Shown here: positions 46,530 through 59,100 of the stretch, piece after piece | Numbering within the stretch: position 1 is the first letter of the stretch | Layout of the letters: every line of letters begins with the position of its first letter | Assembly: GCA_028671895.1 (NCBI GenBank) | Contig: CM053796.1 | Coordinates: 31,370,860 to 31,434,859 of the forward strand | Direction: 5' to 3' | Length of the DNA stretch: 64,000 nucleotides | Origin: Oenanthe sinensis | Taxonomy: Eukaryota; Streptophyta; Magnoliopsida; Apiales; Apiaceae | Made by a program: the position numbers and the translations under genes | The notes under the pieces: model-generated | Told to the model about the DNA's origin: nothing | The model's input: only the letters and a program-made list of their open reading frames with translations | Databases searched by the model: none

Positions 46530-47383
46530 TTTACTTTAAGTGCTTGCATTCATACGCTTTACATAACACTTTTTACTTTAGCATATACACTTAAATACTT
46601 GCATACACGTACACACACTATGTGTGGTTCGTCCTTCTAATGAAACGACTTACCCCGACTCACATTTATATATTCTATTGCTTCGGCTATATTATATATA
46701 ACTGTTTGTTTCCCGGCCTAGTACAATAATATACTAGTCCACCAATTTTCTTTCTTAAATAGGGTTATTAAGTCGTAGTACTGGTTGTCTAGACTTTTTT
46801 AGTGAGGTGAAATGAAGTGAGGTGATCTTTGTTCTAAAACCCAAGTCCTAGGCATGCCGATGGGAAGTTGGGTGTCTTTGTACCATGAAGAAAAGGAAAG
46901 ACTCAAGACCTAAGACCTAAGATCCAAGATCTACAAAGGGTTAGAGGAACATAGTCTACGTAAGTTTTTATTTTTCTTACTTGTATTTGAGGAGGTAACG
47001 GGGAGTTACGCTCCAAGATAAATTTAGTAGGTTTACTATTGTATTTTGAGGGGTTAACAGGGAGTTAAGGTCCAAGATAAATACATAGTGGCTGTAAAGG
47101 CTTCTCCACCGCTATAAGGAGTGAATCTTTTTATAGTGAGAAAATCTCGAGTTCAGGGAGGGACTCGGGGACTGGACTAGGGGTGAGCGGATCCGTTAGG
47201 GGATTGCGCCATCGCAAACCAGGATAAAAATCTTGTGTGTTGTGCTCTATTTATTTACTCTATTTTAATTTTCGCACTTGATTTACTAGTTGACTAGTAA
47301 CATTTTTAAAAGAGAAGAAAAATTTTTAAAACGCCAAACTCTAAATTTTAAAAGGGTATTAACCTATTCAACCCCCATCTACC

Positions 47384-48987
47384 TGAAGGGTTTCGGGCAT
47401 GAAAACGCAGCGGAATTAACGTAAAAATTAAAAAAAAATCGAAACCCAATAGCAGGATCCATGTATAATGTTGGATGATTATGGTGAAGAAGTCTATACC
47501 TTAACAAAGCTTTCCGTATGCTGTTTAATGGAGGTCCAGAAAAGATGAATCACAGTAGCCCTTTGTTGCAAAGATCTACTCTCCAAAGAAGTCCACACGA
47601 ACGCCCAATCCTCCTACGATCACCGGAGTCGGTACTAGCCGAATTTTTTGCCTCTCCCTCTCTCTCTCTTTCTCTTTCTCTAGCCTCTCTTGATGTTGAG
47701 CAGCTAGGGTTTTTTTTTAAAAACGAAATCTGATGATTAAACCCTAATATTATACATCATTATGTATATATAGGGGATAGAGAGATTTTGGGCCTAACCC
47801 TAATCCATGTGGTTTCCAAAACCCATTATGACTTTGGGTTATTATTATTATTAAATCTGAATTCTAATATAATTAATCAAGTCCCACTTAATTAATTCAA
47901 TAATTAAATTCGAATAATAATAATACTTATTAAATCCGAATTCTAATATAATTAATCAAGTCCCACTTAATTAATTCAATAATTAAATTCGAATAAACAA
48001 TAATATATTTAAATTCGTAATTTAAATAAACCTCCGTTTTGACGTTCTTTGTGTGTGACCCTTTAGGTTATTATTACGTTGGCAATAATTTTATTATCTA
48101 ATAATAAAATTATAAACAATGAGCGGCATCTAGTAATACATCATTGCTACCCAAGTAACAATAATAATTAGTGATTCAATTAAACCTTTCGTGAATAATG
48201 TTCCATGTAATATAATCCCTTTAACCTTATATTATATATCAAACTCGAGGCATGTATAGTGTCATCCTCTTCAACGTTTAATCTCGGTTTCCTTGATCAA
48301 TGAGTAGACTATTTAAACAAATCAATATTTGAGCATGGCCATGCATTTCATAGTCTCACTCAATCAAGAGGCCAATAATATCACTCATAGAATTGGAGGG
48401 TTAAATCCTATATCTATCATTCATATTCCCCATACAATTCATAGCATACCCAATGTCCACCTTTATCATTACCCGGTTAAAGGTAACTTTGAGTGTAATC
48501 AAAGTATATTAATTCTCGTATAGAAATATGATGATTTCAAGTCAGAGGATCATTACATCATTATCACTGTGAGATTTCTTATGACACTTATTAACATGTA
48601 GAATCTCACAGCGGGTCTTTCCAGTGTCATGTATTGATACATACACTTATGTTCTTGACTTTAGTATCACCATACCTATGACCAATGAGATGTGGTCATC
48701 CGTCAATAAACATACTAGTCTTATTGCATTATTATTGTCCTTAAATAATAATACTTGACTAGGGAATTTTAGGAATAAAATACTATTCATATAATCTCAT
48801 TTTTAAGTCACATACTTAAAGATATATATTACGTATTAATATTCCAAGGACATTTATTATCCTTTCAATTTATAACGCAGTAAATAAAGACATAATAAAT
48901 ATTAATTAAATAATCACATAAAACATAATCCTTAATTGTTTTCAATAAAACATTAAAAGTATTGTCTCTAGGACACCAATACTAACA
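47384..48987 (-). repeat. 3' LTR of Copia B
   Basis: This 1604-bp LTR has TG...CA ends, reading TGTTAGTATTGGTG to CCCTTCA on the minus strand. An ~85-bp internal duplication (around 47855-48000) containing AATTAATCAAGTCCCACTTA twice is present in both LTRs of B but not in A. The ORF at 48329-48523 is LTR sequence, not a gene. Confidence 0.93.
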
Positions 48988-48989
48988 AT

Positions 48990-49003
48990 CTCCCACTTGT
49001 ACT
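48990..49003 (-). other. Polypurine tract of Copia B
   Basis: On the minus strand AGTACAAGTGGGAGA directly precedes the 3' LTR. It is the plus-strand primer for reverse transcription. Confidence 0.7.
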
Positions 49004-52000
49004 AGAGCCAATCTCTCATGTATCTAATACCCATGAAACTAGTATGACCTTCGTGCTTCTGCTGCGACAAAGCCTTAGTCAGTGGATCTGCAATGTTATC
49101 ATTTGTATGCACTTTACATATATGTATATCCCCTCGATTATTAATCTCATTAATTAGGTGATATCTCCTAAGTACATCCCCAAATAGCCTCCTTGGCTGA
49201 TTTGCAAGCATCAATATACTCAGGCTCTATTGTAGAATCAACAACTGTCTCTGCTGTGAACCATTCCAGCATACAACATCTCCATTTAGACAAAACACAA
49301 ATCCAGACTGAGAAATCGAATCATCCTTGTCTGTCTAGAAACTAGCATCGGTGTAACCTTTTACAACCAGCTTATCTTCTCCTCCATATACCAAGAATTA
49401 ATCTTTAGTCCTCTTCAAGTACTTAAGAATATTCTTGACTGCTGTCCAGTGACCTTCACCTGGATTAGACTAGTATCTACTCTGACTTAGGCCGATCATT
49501 CTTCTTGATCTATCTCTATAGATCTTGATACCTAAAATATAGGTCGCTTCGCCTAAGTCTTTCATTGAGAAATTGCTCCCTAACCAAGTCTTAACAGCCT
49601 TAAGAGAAGGTATGTCATTCCCCATTAGTAGTATGTCATAAACATATAATACTATGAATGCCACATAGCTCCCACTAACTTTCTTGTAAACACAAGGTTC
49701 ATCTTCGTTTTGAACAAAGCCATACTGTTTGACTATTTTATCAAAACGGATATTCCATCTCCTAGAGGCTTGCTTCAATCCATAAATAGATCGATGTAAT
49801 TTACATACCTTGCCAACATTCCTTGGATTGACAAAACCTCTAGGTTGTGTCATTTACACATCCTCTTCAAGGCTTCCATTAAGAAAGGCTGTTTTGACAT
49901 CCATTTGCTAGATTTCATAATCATGGAATGCTGCAATGACAAGCAAAATCCTTATGGACTTGACCATAACCACTGGTGAGAAAGTTTCATCATAGTCAAT
50001 ACCATGAATTTGTTTGAAACCTTTTGCAACTAGCCTTGCTTTATAGGTTTGAACATTTCCATCCATGTCAGTTTTCTTCTTGAAAACCCATTTGCACCCT
50101 ATGGGTTTTATCCCTTCAGGTGGATCAACCAAAGTCCATACTTGGTTTTCGTACATAGAATCCATCTCGGATTTCAAGGCTTCTAGCCATCTCTTAGAGT
50201 CTGGACTGTTCATAGCATCTTGGTGTGTGAGAGGCTCATCTTCATCTATGAGCATCAATTCACCACATTGAGTCAAGAGAAATCTATATCTCTCTGGCTC
50301 ATGGCGAATTCTACCAGTTCTACGAACAACTTGTGTTTGATGAGCATTATCATTATCCTGCTCTTGTTCCACTTCAGGTTCAATGCTATTTTGTGGTTCT
50401 CGATCTTCATCGAGGTTTATAGTTCTCCCACTGTTTCTTTTGGAAACAAAATCTCTTTCCATGAAAACAGCATCTCGAGCAATAAACACTTTCTGCTCAG
50501 AAGGACTATAAAAATAATACGCCTTTATTTCATTAGGGTATCCCACAAAATTGCACTCTTCAGATTTAGGTCCAAGCTTGTCAGATACTTGACGTTTCAT
50601 AAACGCCTTGCATCCCCAAACTTTCATAAAGCTCATGCCTGACCGTTTCTGCTCCCATATCTCATACGGAGTCTTTTGAACCTTCTTAGTAGGAACACGG
50701 TTAAGTGTGAAAGCCGCTGTCTCTAGAGCGTAACCACAGAAACTATTTGGAAGATCTGCATGACTCATCATCGATCGCACCATGTCCAACAAGGTGCGAT
50801 TTCTCCTCTCTGAAACTCCATTCCATTGAGGTGTACCTGGCGGAGTGAGTTGTGATACAATACCACACTCCTTTAAATAATCTTTAAATTCTATGCTCAA
50901 GTATTCTCCTCCACAATCAGATCGTAAGATTTTAATACTTGCACCTCCGCCAATTTGCTTCTCTACTTCAGCCTTGTATTCTTTGAACTTTTCAAAAGAA
51001 TCGGATTTATTCTTCATAAGATATACATATCCATATCTACTGAAATCATCAGTAAATGTTATGAAGTACTAGTAGCCTCCTCTAGCCATCACACACATTG
51101 GGCCACATACATCATTATGTATTAGCTCCAAACGTTCAGTGGCCCTTTGACCCTTACCAGTGAAAGGGGCTTTAGTCATTTTACCAAGCAAACAAGATTC
51201 ACATTCTTGGTATGATTCAAAATCAAACTTATCCAAGTATCCATCCTTATGTAATTAGGATATGCGTTTCTCATTTATATGGCCTAGACGACAATGCCAG
51301 AGGTATGTTTGATTTGAGTCATTAACTTTAAGTCTTTTATTTTCTATATTATAGACAGGATTATCTAAGTCAAGAACATATAAACCATTAAACAAACGCG
51401 CAACACCATAGGTTAAATCATTCAAAGCAAAAGAGCAACTATTGTTCTTTATTGTAAACGAAAAACCTTTCTTGTCCAAACAAGAAACTGAAATAATGTT
51501 TCTGCGAATCGCAGGCACGTAAAAACAATTCTCCAGTTCTAAAACTAGCCCTGAGGGCAAAGATAAATAATAGGTTCCTACAGCTAAAGCAGCAACTCTT
51601 GCTCCATTGCCAACTCGTAGGTCCACTTTTCCTTTAGCCAATGTCCTACTTCTCTGCATTTCCTGCACATTTATACAAATATGAGTAGCACATCCAGTAT
51701 CCAATACCCAAGATGTAGAAATAGACAGATTGACTTCTATAATATATATACTTGAAGTAGAAGCTTGCTCAGCCCTCTTCTTCTTCAGATCCTCCAAGTA
51801 AACTGAACAGTTTCTCTTCTAGTGACCAGTTTTCTTACAGTAGTGACATTCACCCTTAGTGACCCCACCTTTAGGCTTTAAATCCTGTTTAGGACCTGAC
51901 TTTGGCTTGGGTGTAGAATCAGATCCTGTCTTCTTCTTACTCTTCCACTTGCCTTTCCCTTTGGCCTTACCTTTATTGCCCACCATCAGTATGGGAGCAA

Positions 52001-52616
52001 GTTCAGCCGTCTTCATGTTGGTCTCATATGTCCTCAACATAACCAACAATTCAATAGGTGTTTTGTCAAATTCATTCATATTGTAGTTTATTACGAACTG
52101 AGTGAATTTATTGTTCAAAGAATTCATGATTAGGTCAATACCAATTTCCTGAATAATCGGGAAACCCAAAGTTTCAAGGTACTCAATGTAACCAATCATC
52201 TTCAGAACATGTGGGCCAACTGGTTCACTTGCCCCTTGTTTGCAATTAAAAAGTGACTTACTCGTGTTGAACCTTTCCTGACGAGTTTGGCTTGCAAACA
52301 TGCTTTGCAAGTGCTCATTGATAGTATATGCATCCATATGCACATGCTGTCTTTGAAGCTCAGCACTCATACTTGCTAACATAAGACATGCAACATCATT
52401 TGCATCATTCTCATCCTTTGTGTGGGCCACTCGTTCCTCAACTGTAGCGCCCTCAGGAAGGGGACCTGCCGGAGGAATATCAATGACATGAAGCTTGCGC
52501 TCCTGTCTGAGGACAATCCTCAAATTCCCCTGCCAGTCTAGGAAGTTGTTTCCTCCTGTCAGCTTATCCTTCTCAAGGACTGATCGTACGGATAGTGTGT
52601 TTGTGTTGTTTGCTAT
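49002..52616 (-). pseudogene. gag-pol of Copia B, broken
   Basis: The homologous start codon of element A (ATGGCAAAC) is ATAGCAAAC here (52616). Gag runs to the zinc knuckle, where its Trp codon is TAG (51821-51819, after CHYCKKTGH). Protease (VLDTGCATH) and pre-integrase follow to a TAA at 51257-51255. The longest open piece, 51017-49908, holds much of integrase (ERRNRTLLDMVRSMMSH) and early reverse transcriptase, and ends at TAG before QMDVKTAF. The catalytic box reads YVYD instead of YxDD. Two internal deletions remove about 220 bp of late reverse transcriptase (at about 49470) and about 125 bp of RNase H (at about 49195). It cannot encode active enzymes. Confidence 0.9.
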
Positions 52617-54423
52617 TACTTAGTATCTACAATGATAACAACACAAAATAAACATTAGATTGTCTGAGTTATTTATTATGTTCAAATGATTATGATATAT
52701 TCATAATATATCTCCCACTATTTTTATCAAATTAATAGCCCTTACTATTAATTTGGAAAGTATATCCCATAATTCTTTCTAGTGAGCCAAGATCCATATT
52801 TTGTCATGTCCTAAGTCAACCACTGAAAGTTCTTAAAAAATGATTATTTAGGTAGACAACAGTTGTCAATTATATCATATATAATTCTTGGATAGTTTGG
52901 TGAACAACGATTGATCTTATCTATCTAATAGACTTTTAACCAAACTCTATGCTTCTAAGTTCATAATGGTTGAATATAACCGTTTATTTTCACCTTATTA
53001 TGAAGACTCAGTTAAGTTAGACCCAATGATACAATGGCCGAATATAACCGTTTATATTCGTCGCATCTCACCACGATAGATAGGAGTCCCCTGCCACTGA
53101 CAGTCCTTCCCCTAATCGATCTAGGATTCGATGAGTGTTCATTCATTGGAAAGCATCCGAGTAAAACTTAATATTTTGTTAAGGGGTTTAGAAAATTTAT
53201 AACGATCATGATCACATCATAAAGAGATCCTCAATTTTTCCTTGAACCAAATATTTCAAATTAACATCTTAAATTGTTCATTTCCCAGGTAGATGGAGGA
53301 TACCAATGGTCACACTTAAAACCCATCAACCTTACGAATACGCATATCCGCTTTTGTCAGAAAATACCAGTTATAGATATCAAAATCCATATTTAATTCC
53401 GTGTTTTAAAATCCATATTTCATAAACACAAGAATCTCATAATCGTTTGTTAATTTTAAAATCTTGAATCGTTACAGATTTTATCTTTCTCAAGCAGACA
53501 TGACATGGGTGTCGTATCTAATACATACATCATTCCAACACATACATATCTACACATGCATTCATATACATATATGTATTGTGCATAAATTAAACGTGTT
53601 TGGTTATGGCCCCATCCTATGTGATATTTTCAAGCTAATGGAATTATCAAGGTCAATCTATGGTGGTTTCAAATACTACACTATTACATGTCTTTATCTT
53701 CTTCATTGCTCCATCATCTGGATCGCCTCCTAGCTTCCTTGCTTCCAAGTCTCCATTGAATAATTATATTGAATAATAAATAAATCTATTCTAATGAAAT
53801 TACAAGAAGAACTCGAGTTACATTCGAGATTAACAATTACAATGAATAAACGACATGCAAGTCGTATTTAGAAACCAAAACCATAAAACAAAACCACTAT
53901 CATATGGGTCTTTAGGCCATAACCATCCACCATGTTATCACATAGCACATGTAATATATCTCAGATTATATAAACATATCATATAATCATATATAATAAA
54001 TTTCAAATTTTCAGAAAATCAAATAAATTTCAAAAAATAATAAATCGCCATTTCGGGGCCTGTAACGTCGTCAAACGGCTTACAGACGTGAAGCTGACTT
54101 TGTCAGTATTTCTCAGTGATACGATACCAGTCAGAAAAAACATATCGTTTGCGAAAATCGGACACTAGACACAGATTTCAGAAAATCTACCGAAACCGTT
54201 TCAGAATACGTATCGAATACGATTTCCATAACAAGAACAAACATGTATCATATACATACAGCAATACACACAATCATCCCATGATTATACAACACATGAA
54301 TATCATATATTCAAAATCATATAAAACATATATATCAATATATAGTCATGGCATATCATATATATGTTTACATACATCGAAAAACTGTTAAACACATAAC
54401 CAAATCATCCCATTATACACGTA
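52617..54423 (-). other. Untranslated leader of Copia B
   Basis: About 1.8 kb lies between the primer site and gag, collinear with the leader of element A. ORFs such as 53464-53733 and 54116-54391 are on the opposite strand and have no support. Confidence 0.7.
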
Positions 54424-54435
54424 GCTCCGATGCCA
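54424..54435 (-). other. Primer-binding site of Copia B
   Basis: TGGCATCGGAGC on the minus strand, one base inside the 5' LTR, is a two-mismatch version of the initiator-tRNA-Met primer site TGGTATCAGAGC. Confidence 0.75.
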
Positions 54436-54436
54436 T

Positions 54437-54700
54437 TGAAGGGTTTCGGGCATGAAAACGCAGCGGAATTAACGTAAAAATTAAAAAAAATCGAAACCCA
54501 ATCGCAGGATCCATGTATAATGTTGGATGATTATGGTGATGAAGTCTATACCTTAACAAAGCTTTCCGTATGCTGTTTAATGGAGGTCCAGAAAAGATGA
54601 ATCACAGTAGCCCTTTGTTGCAAAGATCTACTCTCCAAAGAAGTCCACAGGAACGCCCAATCGTCCTACGATCACCGGAGTCGGTACTAGCCGAATTGTT

Positions 54701-54737
<37 letters not shown>

Positions 54738-56043
54738 AGCCTCTCTTGATGTTGAGCAGCTAGGGTTTTTTTTCTAAAAACGAAATCTGATGATTAAACC
54801 CTAATATTATACATCATTATGTATATATAGGGGATAGAGAGATTTTGGGCCTAACCCTAATCCATGTGGTTTCCAAAACCCATTATGACTTTGGGTTATT
54901 ATTATTATTAAATCTGAATTCTAATATAATTAATCAAGTCCCACTTAATTAATTCAATAATTAAATTTGAATAATAATAATACTTATTAAATCCGAATTC
55001 TAATATAATTAATCAAGTCCCACTTAATTAATTCAATAATTAAATTCGAATAAACAATAATATATTTAAATTCGTAATTTAAATAAACCTCCGTTTTGAC
55101 GTTCTTTGTGTGTGACCCTTTAGGTTATTATTACGTTGGCAATAATTTTATTATCTAATAATAAAATTATAAACAATGAGCGGCATCTAGTAATACATCA
55201 TTGCTACCCAAGTAACAATAATAATTAGTGATTCAATTAAACCTTTCGTGAATAATGTTCCATGTAATATAATCCCTTTAACCTTATATTATAGATCAAA
55301 CTCGAGGCATGTATAGTGTCATCCTCTTCAACGTTTAATCTCGGTTTCCTTGATCAATGAGTAGACTATTTAAACAAATCAATATTTGAGCATGGCCATG
55401 CATTTCATAGTCTCACTCAATCAAGAGGCCAATAATATCACTCCTAGAATTGGAGGGTTAAATCCTATATCTATCATTCATATTCCCCATACGATTCATA
55501 GCATACCCAATGTCCACCTTTATCATTACCCGGTTAAAGGTAACTTTGAGTGTAATCAAAGTATATTAATTCTCGTATAGAAATATAATGATTTCAAGTC
55601 AGAGGATCATTACATCATTATCACTGTGAGATTTCTTATGACACTTATTAACATGTAGAATCTCACGGCGGGTCTTTCTAGTGTCATGTATTGATACATA
55701 CACTTATGTTCTTGACTTTAGTTTCACCATACCTATGACCAATGAGATGTGGTCATCCGTCAACAAACAAACTAGTCTTATTGCATTATTATTGTCCTTA
55801 AATAATAATACTTGACTAGGGAATTTTAGGAATAAAATACTATTCATATAATCGCATTTTTAAGTCACATACTTAAATATATATATTACGTATTAATATT
55901 CCAAGGACATTTATTATCCTTTCAATTATAACGCAGTAAATAAAGACATAATAAATATTAATTAAATAATCACATAAAACATAATCCTTAATTGTTTTCA
56001 ATAAAACATTAAAAGTATTGTCTCTAGGACACCAATACTAACA
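54437..56043 (-). repeat. 5' LTR of Copia B
   Basis: This 1607-bp LTR is nearly identical to the 3' LTR. Differences are mainly single bases plus a longer (CT)n run at about 54701-54731. The TATA box is CCTATATATAC (minus strand) near 54818-54830. Confidence 0.93.
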
Positions 56044-56076
56044 CTAGCTAATACCCATTCTTTCAGATCTAACAGT

Positions 56077-56088
56077 TGGTATCAGAGC
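56077..56088 (+). other. Primer-binding site of Copia C
   Basis: TGGTATCAGAGC is an exact complement of the 3' end of plant initiator tRNA-Met, three bases after the LTR end (AACA at 56071-56074). Confidence 0.9.
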
Positions 56089-56154
56089 AGTTCTTTTGAC
56101 TGTGTTTCGTGGCCTTTTTCAGTACCTACGAATGCGATAAAAAGTTGATCTTTT

Positions 56155-59100
56155 ATGGCGTATTTGAGTACCATTGGTTGTGGTGAATGTCTCTCTAGTT
56201 CGAGACCTCATTTATTCGATGGCACCAACTTTGCTACTTGGAAAATAAGATTTAGAATTTATGTTAAATCCTAAGGTGTCAAAGTGTGGATGGCTATCGA
56301 GGATGGTGTTATTGTTCTGACTAAAGTAGTTGACGATATTGTCATCGAAAAGAAAGTCAGTGAATACACCCGCGAAGAAGAAGAGTTAATGAACATAGCC
56401 GCTAAAGCGGAGATGGTCTTAACAAGTGCACTTGTAGAAAAAGAGTACAAAAAAGTTAATAACTGCAAGTCAGCACAAGAAATGTGGAACAAATTGGTTA
56501 TTAGCTACGGGGGAACAATGGATATTAAAGACTCTCGAATGGATACTTTAATCCAAGAATACGAGAACTTTAAAATCCTCGAGGGTGAAACCATCATCGA
56601 TATGGAAACGAGATTTACTTGGATTATCGATGAACTTGCACAACTCGGAAAAACTTATTTGGTTAATGATAAAAATCGAAGGGTGTTAAAAGCTTTGCCT
56701 CCGAGTTGGAAAGTTAAAGTTACCACTATAAAAGAAATACATAATCTGAATTCATATACCATCGATAGCTTATTCGGCAACCTTCCTGCATACGAAGAAG
56801 ATAATGCTCCGGATAAGCCTCTTCCTAAAACCGAAGAGAAAAGAAAAAGTATGGCTCTAAAAGCAATACTTATCAACGAGGATGAAAACGACGACAACTT
56901 AAACGAATAGTTAGAAAATCTCAACGAGCAAGAAATTGCTTTACTCACGAGACAACTCCGTCGCATTTTACAAAGAAAAGCTCAAAGATACGGGAAAGGC
57001 TTTCTTAAATCCGGTAACCAACAACGAGTTTTTAACTCTAAGGATATGCCGAATTATAAAAGCAATTTTTCTAGCACACGCTATGCTAAAGGCAAATGTG
57101 TGCAACAACAAGAAAATAATGGTTACAATAATAACTTGAAATTTACGAGTAATTATACACCTAAGCCTAAAGAGTCAATTCCCGAGGAAAATGAGAATGT
57201 TTGTTTCGAATGTAAAGAACCTAGTCATTTTAAATGAGAATGTCCAAATTTGTTTGAGGGATAAATCCTTGTTGCTGAAAGTGGATGAGATTTAAGTGAT
57301 GATGAGGAAACTACGGAGAAGAATGAAGAAATTATGAATCTTTGCTTAATGGCGATCGGAGACGAAGCTACTCCTACAGAAGCCTCCACTTCTCTACAAG
57401 AGGTAGTATCTAAACCAACTTCAATATTATCATGTAGTAGTAATAATATTAAATTGTCTAAGATTGATCACTATGACATGAATATTTCTGAGCTTAGAAA
57501 TTTGGTTAAAGATTTGAAAATTGGTTATGATAAGTTAAGCCGAAACTATACCAAGACCAAATCTGAAAAGGACAAATATGATGATTTGTGTCTCCAACTT
57601 CAAACAGAGGTCACTAGTTTGACCGACGTACATGTTAAAGATATGAAGTACGTTACTAACATTCTCTCTCTTAATAAAAGCTTGAAAATTGAGACAAACG
57701 GAAAGGATGATCAAATTTATACTCTAATAGTCAAAAATACGTCTCTGATTCGACAAGCTGAAGAGATTGAAAATGACTAACAAGATTAAAGATGAAAACC
57801 AAAAGCTCTTATATCAAGTTGTGGATAAAGAGAGTCTCTTGACTAACAAGATTAATATCTTGATTAAAGAAAAAGAAAATCTCGAATCCACTTTGAAACA
57901 ATTCACTAAGGAAGTGCTATTTTAGAAAGAATGGTATTCGGCACCCGGGAATCATTTAATCGTGAAGATTGGGTTATGAAAATAATGGTCCTCTTAAAAA
58001 GGAAGAACATGAACCTAGACCTCCGATTAGTACTACACCTAAGTCGCCAACACCTAATTGTACATATAGCAATATAAGTGGACATACTCGTTTATATTGC
58101 AAAGCTATAGAAGGTGAACTTAAGGGGAAGTATAAACGGGTTCCTAAAGGATCAATTTCTAAAAATAGAAATGATAAGAAATTATCTCAAAAGAGAAATG
58201 GTCTTAAAGTGAAAGTTCAAAGTTAACCTAGGTTTTGGTATCATCAAGAACAAATAATCTATGGACCAAGGAACATAAAAAATGTTCATCCTAGCTCTAG
58301 TTCAACTAGAAGGGATAATGTTCCTCAAAATGGCTCTAAGACTCAAAATCCTAACTACCATGATCAATCTCGTAATTTAAATTCTAATATGCTTAGAAAT
58401 GTAAATTATCATGTTAGATCGAGTCATCATGCTAATGTGAGTCATAATGCATATTCTAGTACTTCAAATACTCATGTTAGAGTTAATAATTCGAATTACA
58501 ATGCCAATGCTAATTCTAGAAATTCAATTATTACCATATTCCCACATAGTAAGACTCATAATCATGCTAACTATAACAAATATACTCCTAGAAGAAATTC
58601 CTATCATATCTCTGCTAGAAATGAAGCATCTAGAAGATTATATAATGATGTGCAATATTATCCCATGCCTAGATTTGTTAGTGCTAATTCACACATGCCT
58701 TATGATGTACTAACCCAAGGACCCTTAAGACAAATGGGTACCAAAAGGATTAATTAATTTGTTTTGTAGGTATGCCTTACTGCTAAGAAAGACGTGTGAT
58801 ACCCTGATAGTGGATGTTCCCAACATATGACTGATAATAAGTCATTGTTGAATAACATTAGAAAGGTAGCTGTCGAGAGTGTAACCTTTGGAGATAGCAG
58901 TAATGGCGACATCATTGGCATTGGGGATATCGGAAATGAACGTTTCAAAATAACAAACGTACAATTAGTCACGGGACTAAAGTATAATTTGTTATCCATA
59001 AGTCAACTATGTGATAATGGTTGCAAAGTAGTCTTCTGATCGTCACATTGTTCTATTTACGATGCAGACATAAGACTAGTTCTAAACTATCCAGGTGATA

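Larger units (their letters stand above)
44256..47383 (+). repeat. Probable 5' LTR region of Copia element C (left edge unresolved)
   Basis: The right end looks like LTR U5 (CAGGATAAAAATCTTGTGTG, then TTTTAAAAGGGTATTAACCT and CAACCCCCATCTA). It continues across element B at 56044-56074 to the terminal AACA next to the primer site. A TATA box and transcribed-looking leader occur near 44911. Where the LTR begins between 44256 and about 44900 cannot be fixed, because no second copy is in the window. Confidence 0.55.
47384..56043 (-). mobile_element. Copia element B, complete LTR to LTR
   Basis: This minus-strand element is 8.66 kb. It has a 5' LTR (56043-54437), a primer site, a leader, broken gag-pol, a polypurine tract and a 3' LTR (48987-47384). 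The flanks CTACC (47379-47383) and CTAGC (56044-56048) form a 5-bp target duplication with one change. It is the same family as element A. The two LTRs differ at roughly 1% of positions by eye, so insertion was recent relative to the decay of its coding region. Confidence 0.93.

Noticed and set aside
48329..48523. 64-codon ORF also present at 55386-55580 and 19752-19946
   Set aside because: It lies inside the LTRs of the Copia A/B family. Its repetition reflects LTR copies, not a gene family.
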